Positions 25,106 to 33,864 of a stretch of 64,000 bases of DNA are shown in pieces. Positions within the stretch are counted from its first letter, which is position 1. Each line of letters starts with the position of its first letter. The DNA lies in contig JASLQO010000011.1 in NCBI GenBank assembly GCA_030744435.1, positions 124,001 through 188,000 on the forward strand. The letters are read 5' to 3'. The notes beneath the pieces were generated by a model. It did not search any database and had not been told where the DNA came from. It saw nothing but the letters and a program-made list of their open reading frames with translations. A program made the position numbers and the translations under genes. The DNA is from JASLQO01 sp002327525 (GTDB lineage Bacteria > Pseudomonadota > Gammaproteobacteria > Pseudomonadales > Azotimanducaceae).

Positions 25106-25502
25106 TTAAAAGCTTACCTGTTGCGCTTGCTCTGCGTTCTGCGCCGTCGCTTCGTAGGTTTCCCGGATTTGTAGGTCGCTGTAGAGAACGGAATGCCAGA
25201 TGCGTCCCGGAAAAGTGCGTATCTCCGTATTGTAGATCTGCACCGCGCCCACATAGTCGCGTCGCGCGACGGCGATGCGGTTTTCGGTGCCTTCAAGTTG
25301 TGACTGAAGGGACAGAAAGTTCTGATTCGCCTTGAGATCGGGATATCGCTCCACGACCAGTAGCAGCCGCCGCAGCGCACTAGACAGCGCTCCCTACGCC
25401 GCCTCGAACCGCTGCAGGGCCTCGGGATTGTCGATCAGATCCGCACCCGGCGAGCAGCACGCTCAAGGTAACGATTACTGCGCTACGCACGACGTACGTC
25501 AT
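25106..25502 (-). pseudogene. lemA: lemA, internal deletion plus in-frame TAG
   Basis: The lipoprotein signal is intact (SAVIVTLSVLLAGCGSD), but right after the lipobox cysteine the frame changes and about the first half of the mature protein is missing. The remainder spells DLIDNPEALQRFEAA, a TAG codon at about 25392, then GALSSALRRLLLVVERYPDLKANQNF and LEGTENRIAVARRDYV, ending TFPGRIWHS. This is the conserved C-terminal half of LemA. The TAG would be CAG in an intact gene. Two independent lesions make it a clear pseudogene. Confidence 0.85.
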
Positions 25503-25528
25503 GTTCTTCCCCTCAAGTGAATCGAATC

Positions 25529-26374
25529 TCAGCCCACCACAACTTGATTTCGCAGGGTCCCGATCGGTTTCACCTCCACCTCGATGGTATCCCCCTCATC
25601 CATGAAGATCGGCGGATTTCGTGCCGAGCCTACACCACCAGGTGTACCGGTGACGATGACATCGCCCGGAACCAGTTCGGTGAAGGTAGAGCAAAATTCG
25701 ATGAGTTCAGCGAAACCATGCACCAGCAGACTCGCCTTCGCGTTTTGCATCACCTCACCGTTGAGCCGGGTGGTGATTTCCATCGCGTCCAGATTACCCA
25801 CTTCGTCCGGCGTCATCATCCAGGGGCCGAATCCACCCGTGCCGGCGAAGTTCTTACCGGGCGTGAACTGGCTGGTCTGGCGCTGGAATTCGCGTACGCT
25901 GGCGTCGTTGTAGATACCGAACCCGGCCGCGTGATCGAGGGCGTCCGCACGCGCGATGCGCCGTCCGGCCTTGCCGATGATGAGTGCTATCTCGCCCTCG
26001 TAGTCCAGAGTAGCGCTCTCGCACGGCCGTACCATCGGGGCCTCGTGGCCCACCTGTGCATTGGCGAAACGTACGAAGATGGTCGGTACGCCTTCACCGC
26101 CGCACCCGGTCTCCTCCTGGTGCGCCCGGTAGTTCAGTCCCACACAAAGGATCTTGTCGGGGTTCGTGATGGTCGGCGCATATACGATACGATCTAGGGG
26201 AATACCCTCAAGGCCCGCGCACTGGTCCACGAGCCGCTCAAGGGCGGCACCGGCAATCGCACTTTTGAGATCCGCGTAGTCCGAGTGCGCGGTGACATCC
26301 ACCACCGCGTCGCCCGCAGCCGTCAGAAAGCCAAAACCCGTCTTGGCATCACAAGTGAAAGAAAGCCAGCGCAC
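25529..26374 (-). CDS. fumarylacetoacetate hydrolase (FAH) family protein
   Basis: The 281-residue protein has the FAH C-terminal domain: ILCVGLNYRAHQEETG, metal ligands in the ATLDYEGEIALIIGK segment, GFGIYNDASVREFQ, TPGKNFAGTGGFGPWM and VTGTPGGVGSARNPPIFM. Such enzymes hydrolyse or decarboxylate acylpyruvates and related 2-oxo acids, or act as ureidoglycolate lyase-like enzymes. It is followed upstream by an alcohol dehydrogenase gene eight bases away on the same strand, so the two probably form an operon. The exact substrate is unresolved. Confidence 0.85.
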   Translation of the reverse strand: MRWLSFTCDAKTGFGFLTAAGDAVVDVTAHSDYADLKSAIAGAALERLVDQCAGLEGIPLDRIVYAPTITNPDKILCVGLNYRAHQEETGCGGEGVPTIFVRFANAQVGHEAPMVRPCESATLDYEGEIALIIGKAGRRIARADALDHAAGFGIYNDASVREFQRQTSQFTPGKNFAGTGGFGPWMMTPDEVGNLDAMEITTRLNGEVMQNAKASLLVHGFAELIEFCSTFTELVPGDVIVTGTPGGVGSARNPPIFMDEGDTIEVEVKPIGTLRNQVVVG

Positions 26375-26382
26375 GGATCGGG

Positions 26383-27465
26383 TCAGTCGAACATGATGAC
26401 GCTGCGCGCCACCTCGCCACTCTCCAATGCGTGCAGAGCATCGTTGACGTCCGCCAGTTTGATGCGGTTGGACACGAGATCATCCAGGTGCAGCTTGCCT
26501 TGCAGGTAGAAATCGACGAAGCGCGGCATGTCCACACGAAAGCGATTCGAGCCCATGAACGATCCCTGGATCTTTTTCTCCATCAGGAATTCCGGTCCGT
26601 GCAAGCTCACCATATCGCCGGGAGGGATCATCCCGATCACCGTGGCCGTTCCCCCGTTTTGCAGCATGCCGAACGCCTGCTCGGCTGTGACCTTCAATCC
26701 GATGGCCTCAAAAGAGTAGTGCACACCGCCGCCCGTCAGCTGCTTGACCTGCTCGATGGGGTCACCGTCTCCGGCGTTGACGGCATCCGTGGCACCGAAT
26801 TTACGCGCCAGTTCCAGCTTCGAGGGCACCATGTCCACGGCGATGATCCGACCCGCACCCGCGATGGCCGCGCCATTCACACACGAAAGTCCGATACCGC
26901 CGCAACCGATCACGGCCACTGTCTCGCCGGGACGCACGTTGGCCGTATGGATCACCGCACCCACACCCGTGGTTACCCCACAGCCAATCAGCGCGGCGCG
27001 ATCCAGCGGCATGTCCTCGCGTATTTTGGCCACCGCGTGTTCATGCACCAGCATCATCTCCGCAAACGAGCCGAGCTGCGCGAACTGCTGCAGCACGGTC
27101 CCGCTCTGGCTGATACGCGGTTCTTCGTCCGCGCCACGCTGGGTTTCCGGTTCCTGGCACAGGCTCATGTGGCCGGTCAGGCAGTGCTCGCAATGGCCGC
27201 AGAAAACGGACAGACAGGTGATGACGTGATCGCCGGGCTCGACATATTGCACGTCACTGCCGACCGCCTCCACGATGCCCGCACTCTCATGCCCGAGCAC
27301 CATCGGAACGATGCCTGGATAGGTACCGTTGAAGAAGTGCATGTCGCTGTGACACACCCCCGCCGCGGCTGTGCGAACCAGCACCTCGCGTGGGCCCGGT
27401 TTGGAAACCTCGATTTCCTCCACTTCCATGGGCACGTTAACTTCCCGGAATACTGCCGCTTTCAT
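26383..27465 (-). CDS. zinc-dependent alcohol dehydrogenase (MDR family)
   Basis: The 360-residue protein has the catalytic-zinc Cys in GVCHSDMHF, GHESAGIVEAVG, the structural zinc quartet CGHCEHCLTGHMSLC, and the NAD-binding GCGGIGLSCVNGAAIAGA. It is a class III-like medium-chain alcohol dehydrogenase oxidising primary alcohols. The start at 27465 is backed by AAGGGGAAGCC; the much longer open frame upstream overlaps pdxA and is spurious. Context with pdxA and the FAH-family gene suggests a catabolic string. An alcohol released by the dehalogenase at the left end could be a substrate (speculative). Confidence 0.88.
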   Translation of the reverse strand: MKAAVFREVNVPMEVEEIEVSKPGPREVLVRTAAAGVCHSDMHFFNGTYPGIVPMVLGHESAGIVEAVGSDVQYVEPGDHVITCLSVFCGHCEHCLTGHMSLCQEPETQRGADEEPRISQSGTVLQQFAQLGSFAEMMLVHEHAVAKIREDMPLDRAALIGCGVTTGVGAVIHTANVRPGETVAVIGCGGIGLSCVNGAAIAGAGRIIAVDMVPSKLELARKFGATDAVNAGDGDPIEQVKQLTGGGVHYSFEAIGLKVTAEQAFGMLQNGGTATVIGMIPPGDMVSLHGPEFLMEKKIQGSFMGSNRFRVDMPRFVDFYLQGKLHLDDLVSNRIKLADVNDALHALESGEVARSVIMFD

Positions 27466-27511
27466 GGCTTCCCCTTGCTCGCATTTATTTGGTGACCGTT
27501 GAGGCCGGTTT

Positions 27512-28558
27512 TCAATCAGTTTGCCCACTCGCATGAAGCCGCGCAAGCTGACCGGATGCGATGGCCGTGGCAGCATCGATGGCCGCCACCAGCCCCTGTG
27601 CATCCGCCTTGCCCTGACCCGCGATGTCGAATGCCGTACCGTGATCCACCGAGGTTCTGACAAAGGGAATACCGAGGGTGGCTGTGGTGCTGGCGTGAAA
27701 GTCGTGAACCTTGATCGCGATGTGCCCCTGGTCGTGATACAGCGCGAGCACCGCGTCGAATTCTCCGGCAATGGCCCGATTGAACACCGAATCGGCAGGT
27801 ACCGGCCCGGTGGCATCGATGCCCCGCGCACAAGCATCCTCGACCGCGGGCATCAATTCGTCGATCTCTTCATGCCCGATCAGGCCTCCCTCTCCAGCGT
27901 GCGGATTGAGCGCTGCCACCGCGATGCGCGGCGCGGGCAGACCCCACTGTTCCAGCGTCTCGAACATAAGCGCCAGTTTCTCGAGGACATTGCCACGCGT
28001 CACGTAACGTGCGGCTTCGATGAGGGATTTGTGCGTCGACAGATGCACCACGCGCAGCCCAGGGGTCATAAGCATCGTCGCAGTACAGCGGGTACCTGAC
28101 AGCCGCGCGAGAATCTCCTGATGGCCAATGTCATCCGCCTCGCCGACCGTACGGATTGCCTTCTTGTTGATCGGACAGGTGACCATCGCACTCACATCGC
28201 CGCGCTGGCAGAGTGTGGCCGCCGTCTCGATCGCTCGCAGCGCATGCCGGCCACAGGATGCCTGCACCACGCCGAACTCGAAACGCTCCGGGCACGGCAC
28301 ACCCACATCGAGCAAAGCAACGGGATGCTGAAGTGACATCATCTCTGCAGCACTATTCACCAGCGGTGGTGTTTCCAGCGTCAGCCCCGCGGCACCGATG
28401 CCCGCCTCCAGCGCCCATTGGCTGCCGACCAGAAGCAAACCGGGCATTCGTGCTCGACGCGAGCACAGCACCTTTGCTAGCACCTCCGGACCCACCCCGG
28501 CCGGGTCGCCCATCGTCACCGCGATGACGTCGTTCACCGCGTTTTCGTCGTCGGTCAT
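27512..28558 (-). CDS. pdxA: 4-hydroxythreonine-4-phosphate dehydrogenase family protein
   Basis: The 348-residue protein has MGDPAGVGPEVLAKVL at the N-terminus, INKKAI, metal-ligand histidines in DDIGHQEIL, HLSTHKSL, NPHAGEGGLIGHEE and HDQGHIAIKVHDF, and TSVDHGTAFDIAGQGKA. All are PdxA signatures. PdxA oxidises 4-phosphohydroxy-threonine in pyridoxal phosphate synthesis, but PdxA2-like members act on other 4-phosphohydroxy acids, and the DHGTAFDIAG form is common in those. No pdxJ or ksgA neighbour is present, so a catabolic PdxA2 role is possible. A LexA-like box lies 20 bases upstream. Confidence 0.87.
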   Translation of the reverse strand: MTDDENAVNDVIAVTMGDPAGVGPEVLAKVLCSRRARMPGLLLVGSQWALEAGIGAAGLTLETPPLVNSAAEMMSLQHPVALLDVGVPCPERFEFGVVQASCGRHALRAIETAATLCQRGDVSAMVTCPINKKAIRTVGEADDIGHQEILARLSGTRCTATMLMTPGLRVVHLSTHKSLIEAARYVTRGNVLEKLALMFETLEQWGLPAPRIAVAALNPHAGEGGLIGHEEIDELMPAVEDACARGIDATGPVPADSVFNRAIAGEFDAVLALYHDQGHIAIKVHDFHASTTATLGIPFVRTSVDHGTAFDIAGQGKADAQGLVAAIDAATAIASGQLARLHASGQTD

Positions 28559-28577
28559 TGCAACGATCCCCTCAATG

Positions 28578-28605
28578 GAGATACTGTATATAAATACAGT
28601 ATCTC
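28578..28605. promoter_or_regulatory. LexA (SOS) box between pdxA and the CxxC protein gene
   Basis: The core CTGTATATAAATACAG is CTG-N10-CAG with an AT-only centre, matching gammaproteobacterial LexA consensus. Flanking bases extend it to perfect 12-base arms (GAGATACTGTAT and ATACAGTATCTC) around ATAA. It lies 20 bases before the pdxA start and 18 bases before the small gene start at 28623, so it could repress either or both. Confidence 0.75.
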
Positions 28606-28622
28606 AATCGCCTGGCACAGCT

Positions 28623-28856
28623 ATGCAGACCCTAGCTGATCTGAAAGACAGTTTTCACCTATATGCCGTGTGTGTCACGTGCAAGCGCATGAAATCCCTG
28701 ACCATCGTGAAGCTGATGGACGCGCTGGGCGCCGATTATCCGGTCACGCGTCTGCGCGATCGTCTGCGCTGCAAGCAGTGCTACCGGCGCACGGGCGATC
28801 TGCGCATCGTGTATGTGGGGCCAGATGCGAACGCGGCCGGTTTCCACTACCGCTGA
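28623..28856 (+). CDS. small two-CxxC (zinc-ribbon-like) protein under a LexA box
   Basis: The 77-residue protein has two CxxC pairs: Cys17-Val-Thr-Cys20 and Cys50-Lys-Gln-Cys53, separated by a helical, basic stretch (SLTIVKLMDALGADYPVTRLRDRLR). The layout predicts one zinc site, as in small nucleic-acid or protein-binding ribbons. The ATG at 28623 has only a weak ribosome site. The LexA-type palindrome 18 bases upstream suggests induction on DNA damage (inference). Similar short CxxC proteins exist in proteobacteria without assigned function. It converges on ribBA seven bases away. Confidence 0.7.
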   Translation: MQTLADLKDSFHLYAVCVTCKRMKSLTIVKLMDALGADYPVTRLRDRLRCKQCYRRTGDLRIVYVGPDANAAGFHYR

Positions 28857-28863
28857 GGTGAGC

Positions 28864-29958
28864 TCAGCCGTCCAGCAGCTCAGTGGATTCCAGCACCAGA
28901 CCGAAACCGCCAACGCCGACGAAATCCACCTCACGTCCGGCGATGAGCCGAATCTTCGTGAGTTGCAGATCCCGCAAAATCTGTGCACCGACGCCGATCT
29001 CGAGCCACTGTGCTTTGCGCTCGTCCTCCTTGCTCTGCTCTTCGAGCCGATCGAGCGGTACGCCCACGAAGCCGGAACGCAGGTACACGATCACCCCGTA
29101 GCCGAGTGCCGCGATGCGATTGAGTGAGGCGTCCAGCAGATTGGATGTGTGGTTCGTCTGAGACCCAAAGACGTCATCGATCAGCCGTTCGCGGTGGATG
29201 CGCACCGGCACCGAATCAGCACTGCCGTAGTCACCAAACACGAGAGCGACGTGCTCCGCGTCCTCGAACCTCGTTTTATACGCATATGCACGCGCCTTGC
29301 CGATGCGCGTGGTTACGGTGAATTCGTGGGTGCGTTCGACCAGCTGCTCACGCGTCTGCCGGTAGGCGATCAGTTCTGCGATGGAAATGATCTTGAGCTG
29401 GTGTTCCTTTGCGAATTCTTCCAGCTGAGGCAGGCGTTGCACCGTACCATCGTCGTTGACAAGTTCCGCCAGCAACCCAACCGGTTCGAGCCCCGCGAGC
29501 TTGGCCAGATCCACTCCAGCCTCCGTATGCCCGGAACGTACCAGCACCCCGCCACGGCGCGCCACCAGCGGGAATATGTGTCCGGGGCGCACGAAGTCCT
29601 CGGTGGTTACGTTGCTGTTGGCAAGTGCCTGAACGCTCGCTGCCCGCTCTTCCGCCGAGATTCCCGTGGTCAGCCCCTGCTTGTAGTCCACCGATACCGT
29701 GAACGCGGTGCTCATCGGCGCGTTATTACGGGCCACCATAGGATCGAGGTGCAGCGCCTGGGCACGTGCCTCCAGCATGGGCGTACACAGGATGCCGCTG
29801 GTGTGCCGGATCATGAACGCCACTTTCTCGGGCGTCGCCTTGCTCGCCGCCATGATGAGATCGCCCTCGTTCTCGCGGTCGTCGTCGTCCACGACCACTA
29901 TCATTTCGCCTGCGGCAATCGCGCCAAGCGCATCTTCGACCGAGTCGAATTGCGTCAT
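28864..29958 (-). CDS. ribB: 3,4-dihydroxy-2-butanone-4-phosphate synthase with degenerate GTP cyclohydrolase II domain
   Basis: The N-terminal 200 residues are a complete RibB domain: VDDDDRENEGDLIMAA, FMIRHTSGILCTPM, RPGHIFPLVAR and the HTEAGVDLAKLAGL active-site stretch. The remaining 160 residues align with RibA, but where RibA has its zinc cysteines this protein reads IDDVFGSQTNHTSNLLDASL without any Cys. The cyclohydrolase half should therefore be inactive, as in many proteobacterial RibBA-like proteins. It supplies the four-carbon unit of riboflavin. No FMN-riboswitch-like structure is apparent in the 142-base leader. Confidence 0.88.
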   Translation of the reverse strand: MTQFDSVEDALGAIAAGEMIVVVDDDDRENEGDLIMAASKATPEKVAFMIRHTSGILCTPMLEARAQALHLDPMVARNNAPMSTAFTVSVDYKQGLTTGISAEERAASVQALANSNVTTEDFVRPGHIFPLVARRGGVLVRSGHTEAGVDLAKLAGLEPVGLLAELVNDDGTVQRLPQLEEFAKEHQLKIISIAELIAYRQTREQLVERTHEFTVTTRIGKARAYAYKTRFEDAEHVALVFGDYGSADSVPVRIHRERLIDDVFGSQTNHTSNLLDASLNRIAALGYGVIVYLRSGFVGVPLDRLEEQSKEDERKAQWLEIGVGAQILRDLQLTKIRLIAGREVDFVGVGGFGLVLESTELLDG

Positions 29959-30101
29959 CCGGTTCTAGCTCCACCAAAAAGCGGTCAAGGTTATCACGGC
30001 ACACGGTCATGGATCGAACGTTGCTGACTCGAAGTTTGCATACGATCAGGAAGCAGCTAAAAAGGCGGTAATATGCAGCCCCCCTGGCAAGAGAAGCTCA
30101 C

Positions 30102-30476
30102 ATGATCGGTTTCATCATACGCATGCTGATCGTTGCCGCCGGAATCTGGCTAGCCGACTGGATGATTCCGGGCATCAACGCGGAGACGACCGGCGCCTTG
30201 CTCTGGGCCGCTTTCGCGCTGGGCATCATCAACGCCATCGTGCGGCCGGTGTTGGTGGTGCTCACCTTCCCCCTGACACTGCTCACGCTCGGGCTGTTTC
30301 TGCTGGTGATCAACGCCGCCATGCTGAACCTGGCCGCGTGGTTCGTGGACGGATTCTACGTGGTGGGTTTCATCGATTCCGTGTTCAGCGCCATCATCGT
30401 GAGTATCGTGAGCTGGATCGGCTCCTCGTTCATCGGCCCGCGCGGACGTTACGAGGTGATCGTCGACCGGCGTTAG
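30102..30476 (+). CDS. phage-holin-family (DUF360-like) membrane protein
   Basis: The 124-residue protein is almost entirely four membrane helices, with the family pattern GIINAIVRPVLVVLTFPLTLLTLGLFLLVINAAMLNLAAWFVDGF. Despite the family name, these are chromosomal housekeeping-type membrane proteins of unknown role, and no phage genes are near. An AAGAGAAG site precedes ATG 30102. It converges with the RND operon after 28 bases. Confidence 0.8.
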   Translation: MIGFIIRMLIVAAGIWLADWMIPGINAETTGALLWAAFALGIINAIVRPVLVVLTFPLTLLTLGLFLLVINAAMLNLAAWFVDGFYVVGFIDSVFSAIIVSIVSWIGSSFIGPRGRYEVIVDRR

Positions 30477-30504
30477 CGCTTCACGGCGGTGCGCGGGCCG
30501 GTAG

Positions 30505-33500
30505 CTATCGACCGCCGGAACCCGGTTCCGGCAGCGCCTCGGCAGACTCCTCCCTGCGTCCGGCAAACAATCTCTCGAGATCCTGCAGCACCAGATAACC
30601 GGACGGTACGACCAGCAGCGTGACCACCGTGGAGAACAGCACCCCGAATGCAAGTGAGGTGGCCATCGGCACCAGAAACTGGGCCTGGACGCTCTGGTTG
30701 ATCATCAACGGCGTAAGACCCACGAACGTGGTGAGCGAAGTGAGCACGATGGGACGACACCTCGACACTGCGGCTTCCACCACCGCGTGGTACAGATCCG
30801 TACCCTCCGCCCGACGGTGGTTGACGCTGTGCACCAGCACGAGAGATGAGTTCACCACGACACCGGAGGCCGCGATGAATCCGAACGCGCTCATCATCGA
30901 CAGACCCAGCATCATATCTAGCGACTTCATCACGAGGTGTCCGATGACCGACCCGACGAGAGCAAACGGGATGACGCCCATGATGATCAGGGGCTGCGAG
31001 TACGAACGCAGCGGCACCGCCAGCAGAGTATAGATCACGAACAGCGCAAGACCGAACAACGGCAGAATGGCGGTCGCCGTTTCCGCCTGCTCCTGCTGGG
31101 CACCCGCCATATCGTAGGTGACCGTTGGATAGTCCCTCAAGATCTGCTGCAGCGGCCCGTTCAGGAACAGCGCCAGTACTTCGTTACTGGTGGTGACCGT
31201 GCGATCCACATCCGCGGTCACGTTGACGACGCGCCGGGCGTCGGTGCGTCTGATGGTGGAAAAACCCTGGCCGAGATCCGCATTGGCGATGGTCGCGAAG
31301 GGTACTTCGGAGCCATCCGGTGTGCGGATGCGCATACTCTCCAGCGCCGCCAACGATCGCCTTTCCGACTCGGTGTAACGCACCATCACTCGTACATCGT
31401 CGCGGCCGCGCTGAATGCGCTGTGCCTCCTCACCGTAAAACGCCTGGCGCACCTGGCGCGCCAGTGAACCCAGCGACAGACCCAGCGCCTCTCCTGAAGG
31501 CAGGGTGCTGAGCTTCAGTTCCTGCTTGCCGGAACGGAAGGAATCGGAGATGTCGATGACACCCGGATACTCCGCAAGTGCCCGGCGAATACGTGCAGCC
31601 ACCTCCCTGAGCTCATCGAGATTGTCTCCCGCGAGCTGGATGTTGATTGCCTCGCCAATGATGAACAGCGAGGAGTCGAACACCAGCTCGGTAGCATCCG
31701 GGATGGCACCCACGCGGTCGCGCCACATCTGCCCCACGGCCCGGGTTTTCAGCTCCGGTCGCTCCTGACCCGCGCTCAGTTGTAGTGTCACTTCACCAAG
31801 ATGGCCCCCGGAGGCCGCGACGGAGGGGTTGATAGTAGGCGGGCCGTTGGTCGATGAGGACACGGGGTGACCACCCACCGCAGCCAGTATGTGCGTCACC
31901 GGGGGATGCTCCGGCATCTTCGCTGCCAGTTCGTCGGCGAGATCGCGGGCCGAGCGTTGCAGGTGCATGACGGCCTGTTCGGTTACCCGGGCAGGAGTGC
32001 CGAGTGGCATCGTCAGTCGCGCCATCACCCCGTCCGCCTCGAGCGGCGGGAAGAACGAAAACGGCAAGCGGCCGCTGACCAGAACTCCCAGGCTGGCGAT
32101 CAGAACAGCCAGCGCACAAGCGCTCGCGAAGTAACGGTTGGCGATGGATGCTTCCACCACAGACCTGAAGCGCGTGTTAATCAGCCGCTCGAGGTTGTCG
32201 GAGAATCGCGATTGGAGGCAGATGACCCCCGCCGCTACGCGCTCGAAGTGCCCGGTGAGATACCATGCATAAATCACCGACACAACCCCGAGGGCGAGTG
32301 CGATGTAACTGCGAGTATCCCACGCGAACTCAAGCAGCAAAATGGCGATCAGCGGCACCAGCATGAGTCCCACCTCACCCGAAGCGGACTGGATACGCTG
32401 ATGTCCGAGGTGCGCCGGCAACACGAGCTGAGATTCAATCAGCGAGAATGCCAGGCACGCCATCACGATGGTGGCGATGACGGATATGATGTCGCCGGTT
32501 GAACCCGGACCCAGCAGCAACGGGGAAAAAGTGGTGGCCGTGGTGAGAACCCCGAATATCACGGGTACGGATACGTGTTTGGTGCCGCGCACGGCTGCAT
32601 TGAGCATCCCCTCCGCCGTCGGCGGCGCTTCCTGCTGCAGGGTGTACACCTTCTCCCCAACCACCACGGCGTCATCCACCAGGATTCCCAGCACCAGGAG
32701 GAAGCCGAACAGCGAGATGGCGTTGATGGACATGCCGAGAATCGAAGCCAGAAAGAGCCCGCCCATGAAAGCCACCGGCACACCAATGCTGACCCAGAAC
32801 GACAATCGGGGTCGCAAAAACAACGTCAGCAAAATGAGTACCATCAGGAAACCCTGGCGCGCGCTAGTAATAAGGACGTCGAGTCGATCGCGCAGCATCA
32901 CCGAGTTATCACTCCAGACGGTCAGGCGAGCGCCCTCCGGCAGCGTCGTCTCAGCTCGTTCTACGTAAGCGTTCAGCGCGGCCGTGATTTCCAGAATGTC
33001 CTGACTGCCGACCCGGGAGACCCGCACCAGCGCGGTGGGCTGCCCGTCGAACCACATCTTCTGGTCGGTATCCTCGAAACCATCGACCACCTGAGCGACA
33101 TCCCTCAGGTACACGCGCGCGCCATCGGGACGGCTCATGATGAGCAGATTTTCGAACTCCGGGCCCCAGTACGCCTGGCCCTTCGTGCGCAGTAAGACTT
33201 CGCCGCCGTCCGCCTTGATAGACCCACCCGGCAGGTCGAGCGATGCACTGCGCAGCGCATCGGCAACCTGATCGAAGCTGAGCCCGTAGCGCCTGAGCGA
33301 GGCTTCCGAGACCTCGATGGAGATCTCGTAAGGCCGCGTGTTGGACAACTCGACGTGCGTGACCTCAGGCAGTGCTGCGATCTCGTCGCGTACGCGCTGA
33401 CCCAGCTGTTTCAACGCGCGCTCGTCTTCCGGCCCGGTGAGAGCGATATCCATGACGGAGCGTCGCTGGGTGACCAGCGTGATGATGGGTTTTTCCGTTT

Positions 33501-33864
33501 CTTCGGGAAATGTGTCGATGGAATCGACACGGTTTTTCACATCATCCAGCGCGCGCGCCTCATCCGCATCCTCGTACAGTTCCACCTGCACCGAGCAACT
33601 GCCCTCAACGGCGTTGGAGCGGATCTCCTTTACGTCCTCCACACCCTCGAGTTCCTCCTCGATACGGATACACACGCCCTCCTCGACCTCTTCGGGTGCG
33701 GCGCCCAGATGCAGTACCGAGATGGTGATGAGCTTGATGTCGACGTCCGGAAATATTTTTTGCGGCATGCTGGGTAGCGCGACCAGACCCGCCATCACGA
33801 TGGTGCCGAACAATAGGTTGGCGGCGATGTGGTTGCGCGCAAACCACTCGATGGGCCCGCTCAT
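30505..33864 (-). CDS. RND-family efflux pump permease
   Basis: The 1119-residue inner-membrane transporter has the AcrB-like repeat architecture, with N-terminal helix, porter domains and the TM4 proton-relay GILVDDAVVVGEKVYTLQ (Asp-Asp). It is longer than AcrB because the segment after the sixth helix region (SGEVGLMLVPLIAILLLEFAWD...GVVSVIYAWYLTGHF) carries extra hydrophobic spans. It would pump hydrophobic compounds from periplasm or membrane via the adjacent adaptor and an outer-membrane channel encoded elsewhere. The start overlaps the adaptor stop by four bases. Confidence 0.9.
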   Translation of the reverse strand: MSGPIEWFARNHIAANLLFGTIVMAGLVALPSMPQKIFPDVDIKLITISVLHLGAAPEEVEEGVCIRIEEELEGVEDVKEIRSNAVEGSCSVQVELYEDADEARALDDVKNRVDSIDTFPEETEKPIITLVTQRRSVMDIALTGPEDERALKQLGQRVRDEIAALPEVTHVELSNTRPYEISIEVSEASLRRYGLSFDQVADALRSASLDLPGGSIKADGGEVLLRTKGQAYWGPEFENLLIMSRPDGARVYLRDVAQVVDGFEDTDQKMWFDGQPTALVRVSRVGSQDILEITAALNAYVERAETTLPEGARLTVWSDNSVMLRDRLDVLITSARQGFLMVLILLTLFLRPRLSFWVSIGVPVAFMGGLFLASILGMSINAISLFGFLLVLGILVDDAVVVGEKVYTLQQEAPPTAEGMLNAAVRGTKHVSVPVIFGVLTTATTFSPLLLGPGSTGDIISVIATIVMACLAFSLIESQLVLPAHLGHQRIQSASGEVGLMLVPLIAILLLEFAWDTRSYIALALGVVSVIYAWYLTGHFERVAAGVICLQSRFSDNLERLINTRFRSVVEASIANRYFASACALAVLIASLGVLVSGRLPFSFFPPLEADGVMARLTMPLGTPARVTEQAVMHLQRSARDLADELAAKMPEHPPVTHILAAVGGHPVSSSTNGPPTINPSVAASGGHLGEVTLQLSAGQERPELKTRAVGQMWRDRVGAIPDATELVFDSSLFIIGEAINIQLAGDNLDELREVAARIRRALAEYPGVIDISDSFRSGKQELKLSTLPSGEALGLSLGSLARQVRQAFYGEEAQRIQRGRDDVRVMVRYTESERRSLAALESMRIRTPDGSEVPFATIANADLGQGFSTIRRTDARRVVNVTADVDRTVTTSNEVLALFLNGPLQQILRDYPTVTYDMAGAQQEQAETATAILPLFGLALFVIYTLLAVPLRSYSQPLIIMGVIPFALVGSVIGHLVMKSLDMMLGLSMMSAFGFIAASGVVVNSSLVLVHSVNHRRAEGTDLYHAVVEAAVSRCRPIVLTSLTTFVGLTPLMINQSVQAQFLVPMATSLAFGVLFSTVVTLLVVPSGYLVLQDLERLFAGRREESAEALPEPGSGGR

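Noticed and set aside
29959..30101. FMN riboswitch before the ribB-like gene
   Set aside because: The leader is only about 140 bases and none of the conserved RFN elements is visible.
30102..30476. Prophage remnant, from the holin-family name
   Set aside because: The family is chromosomal and no other phage-type gene is present.
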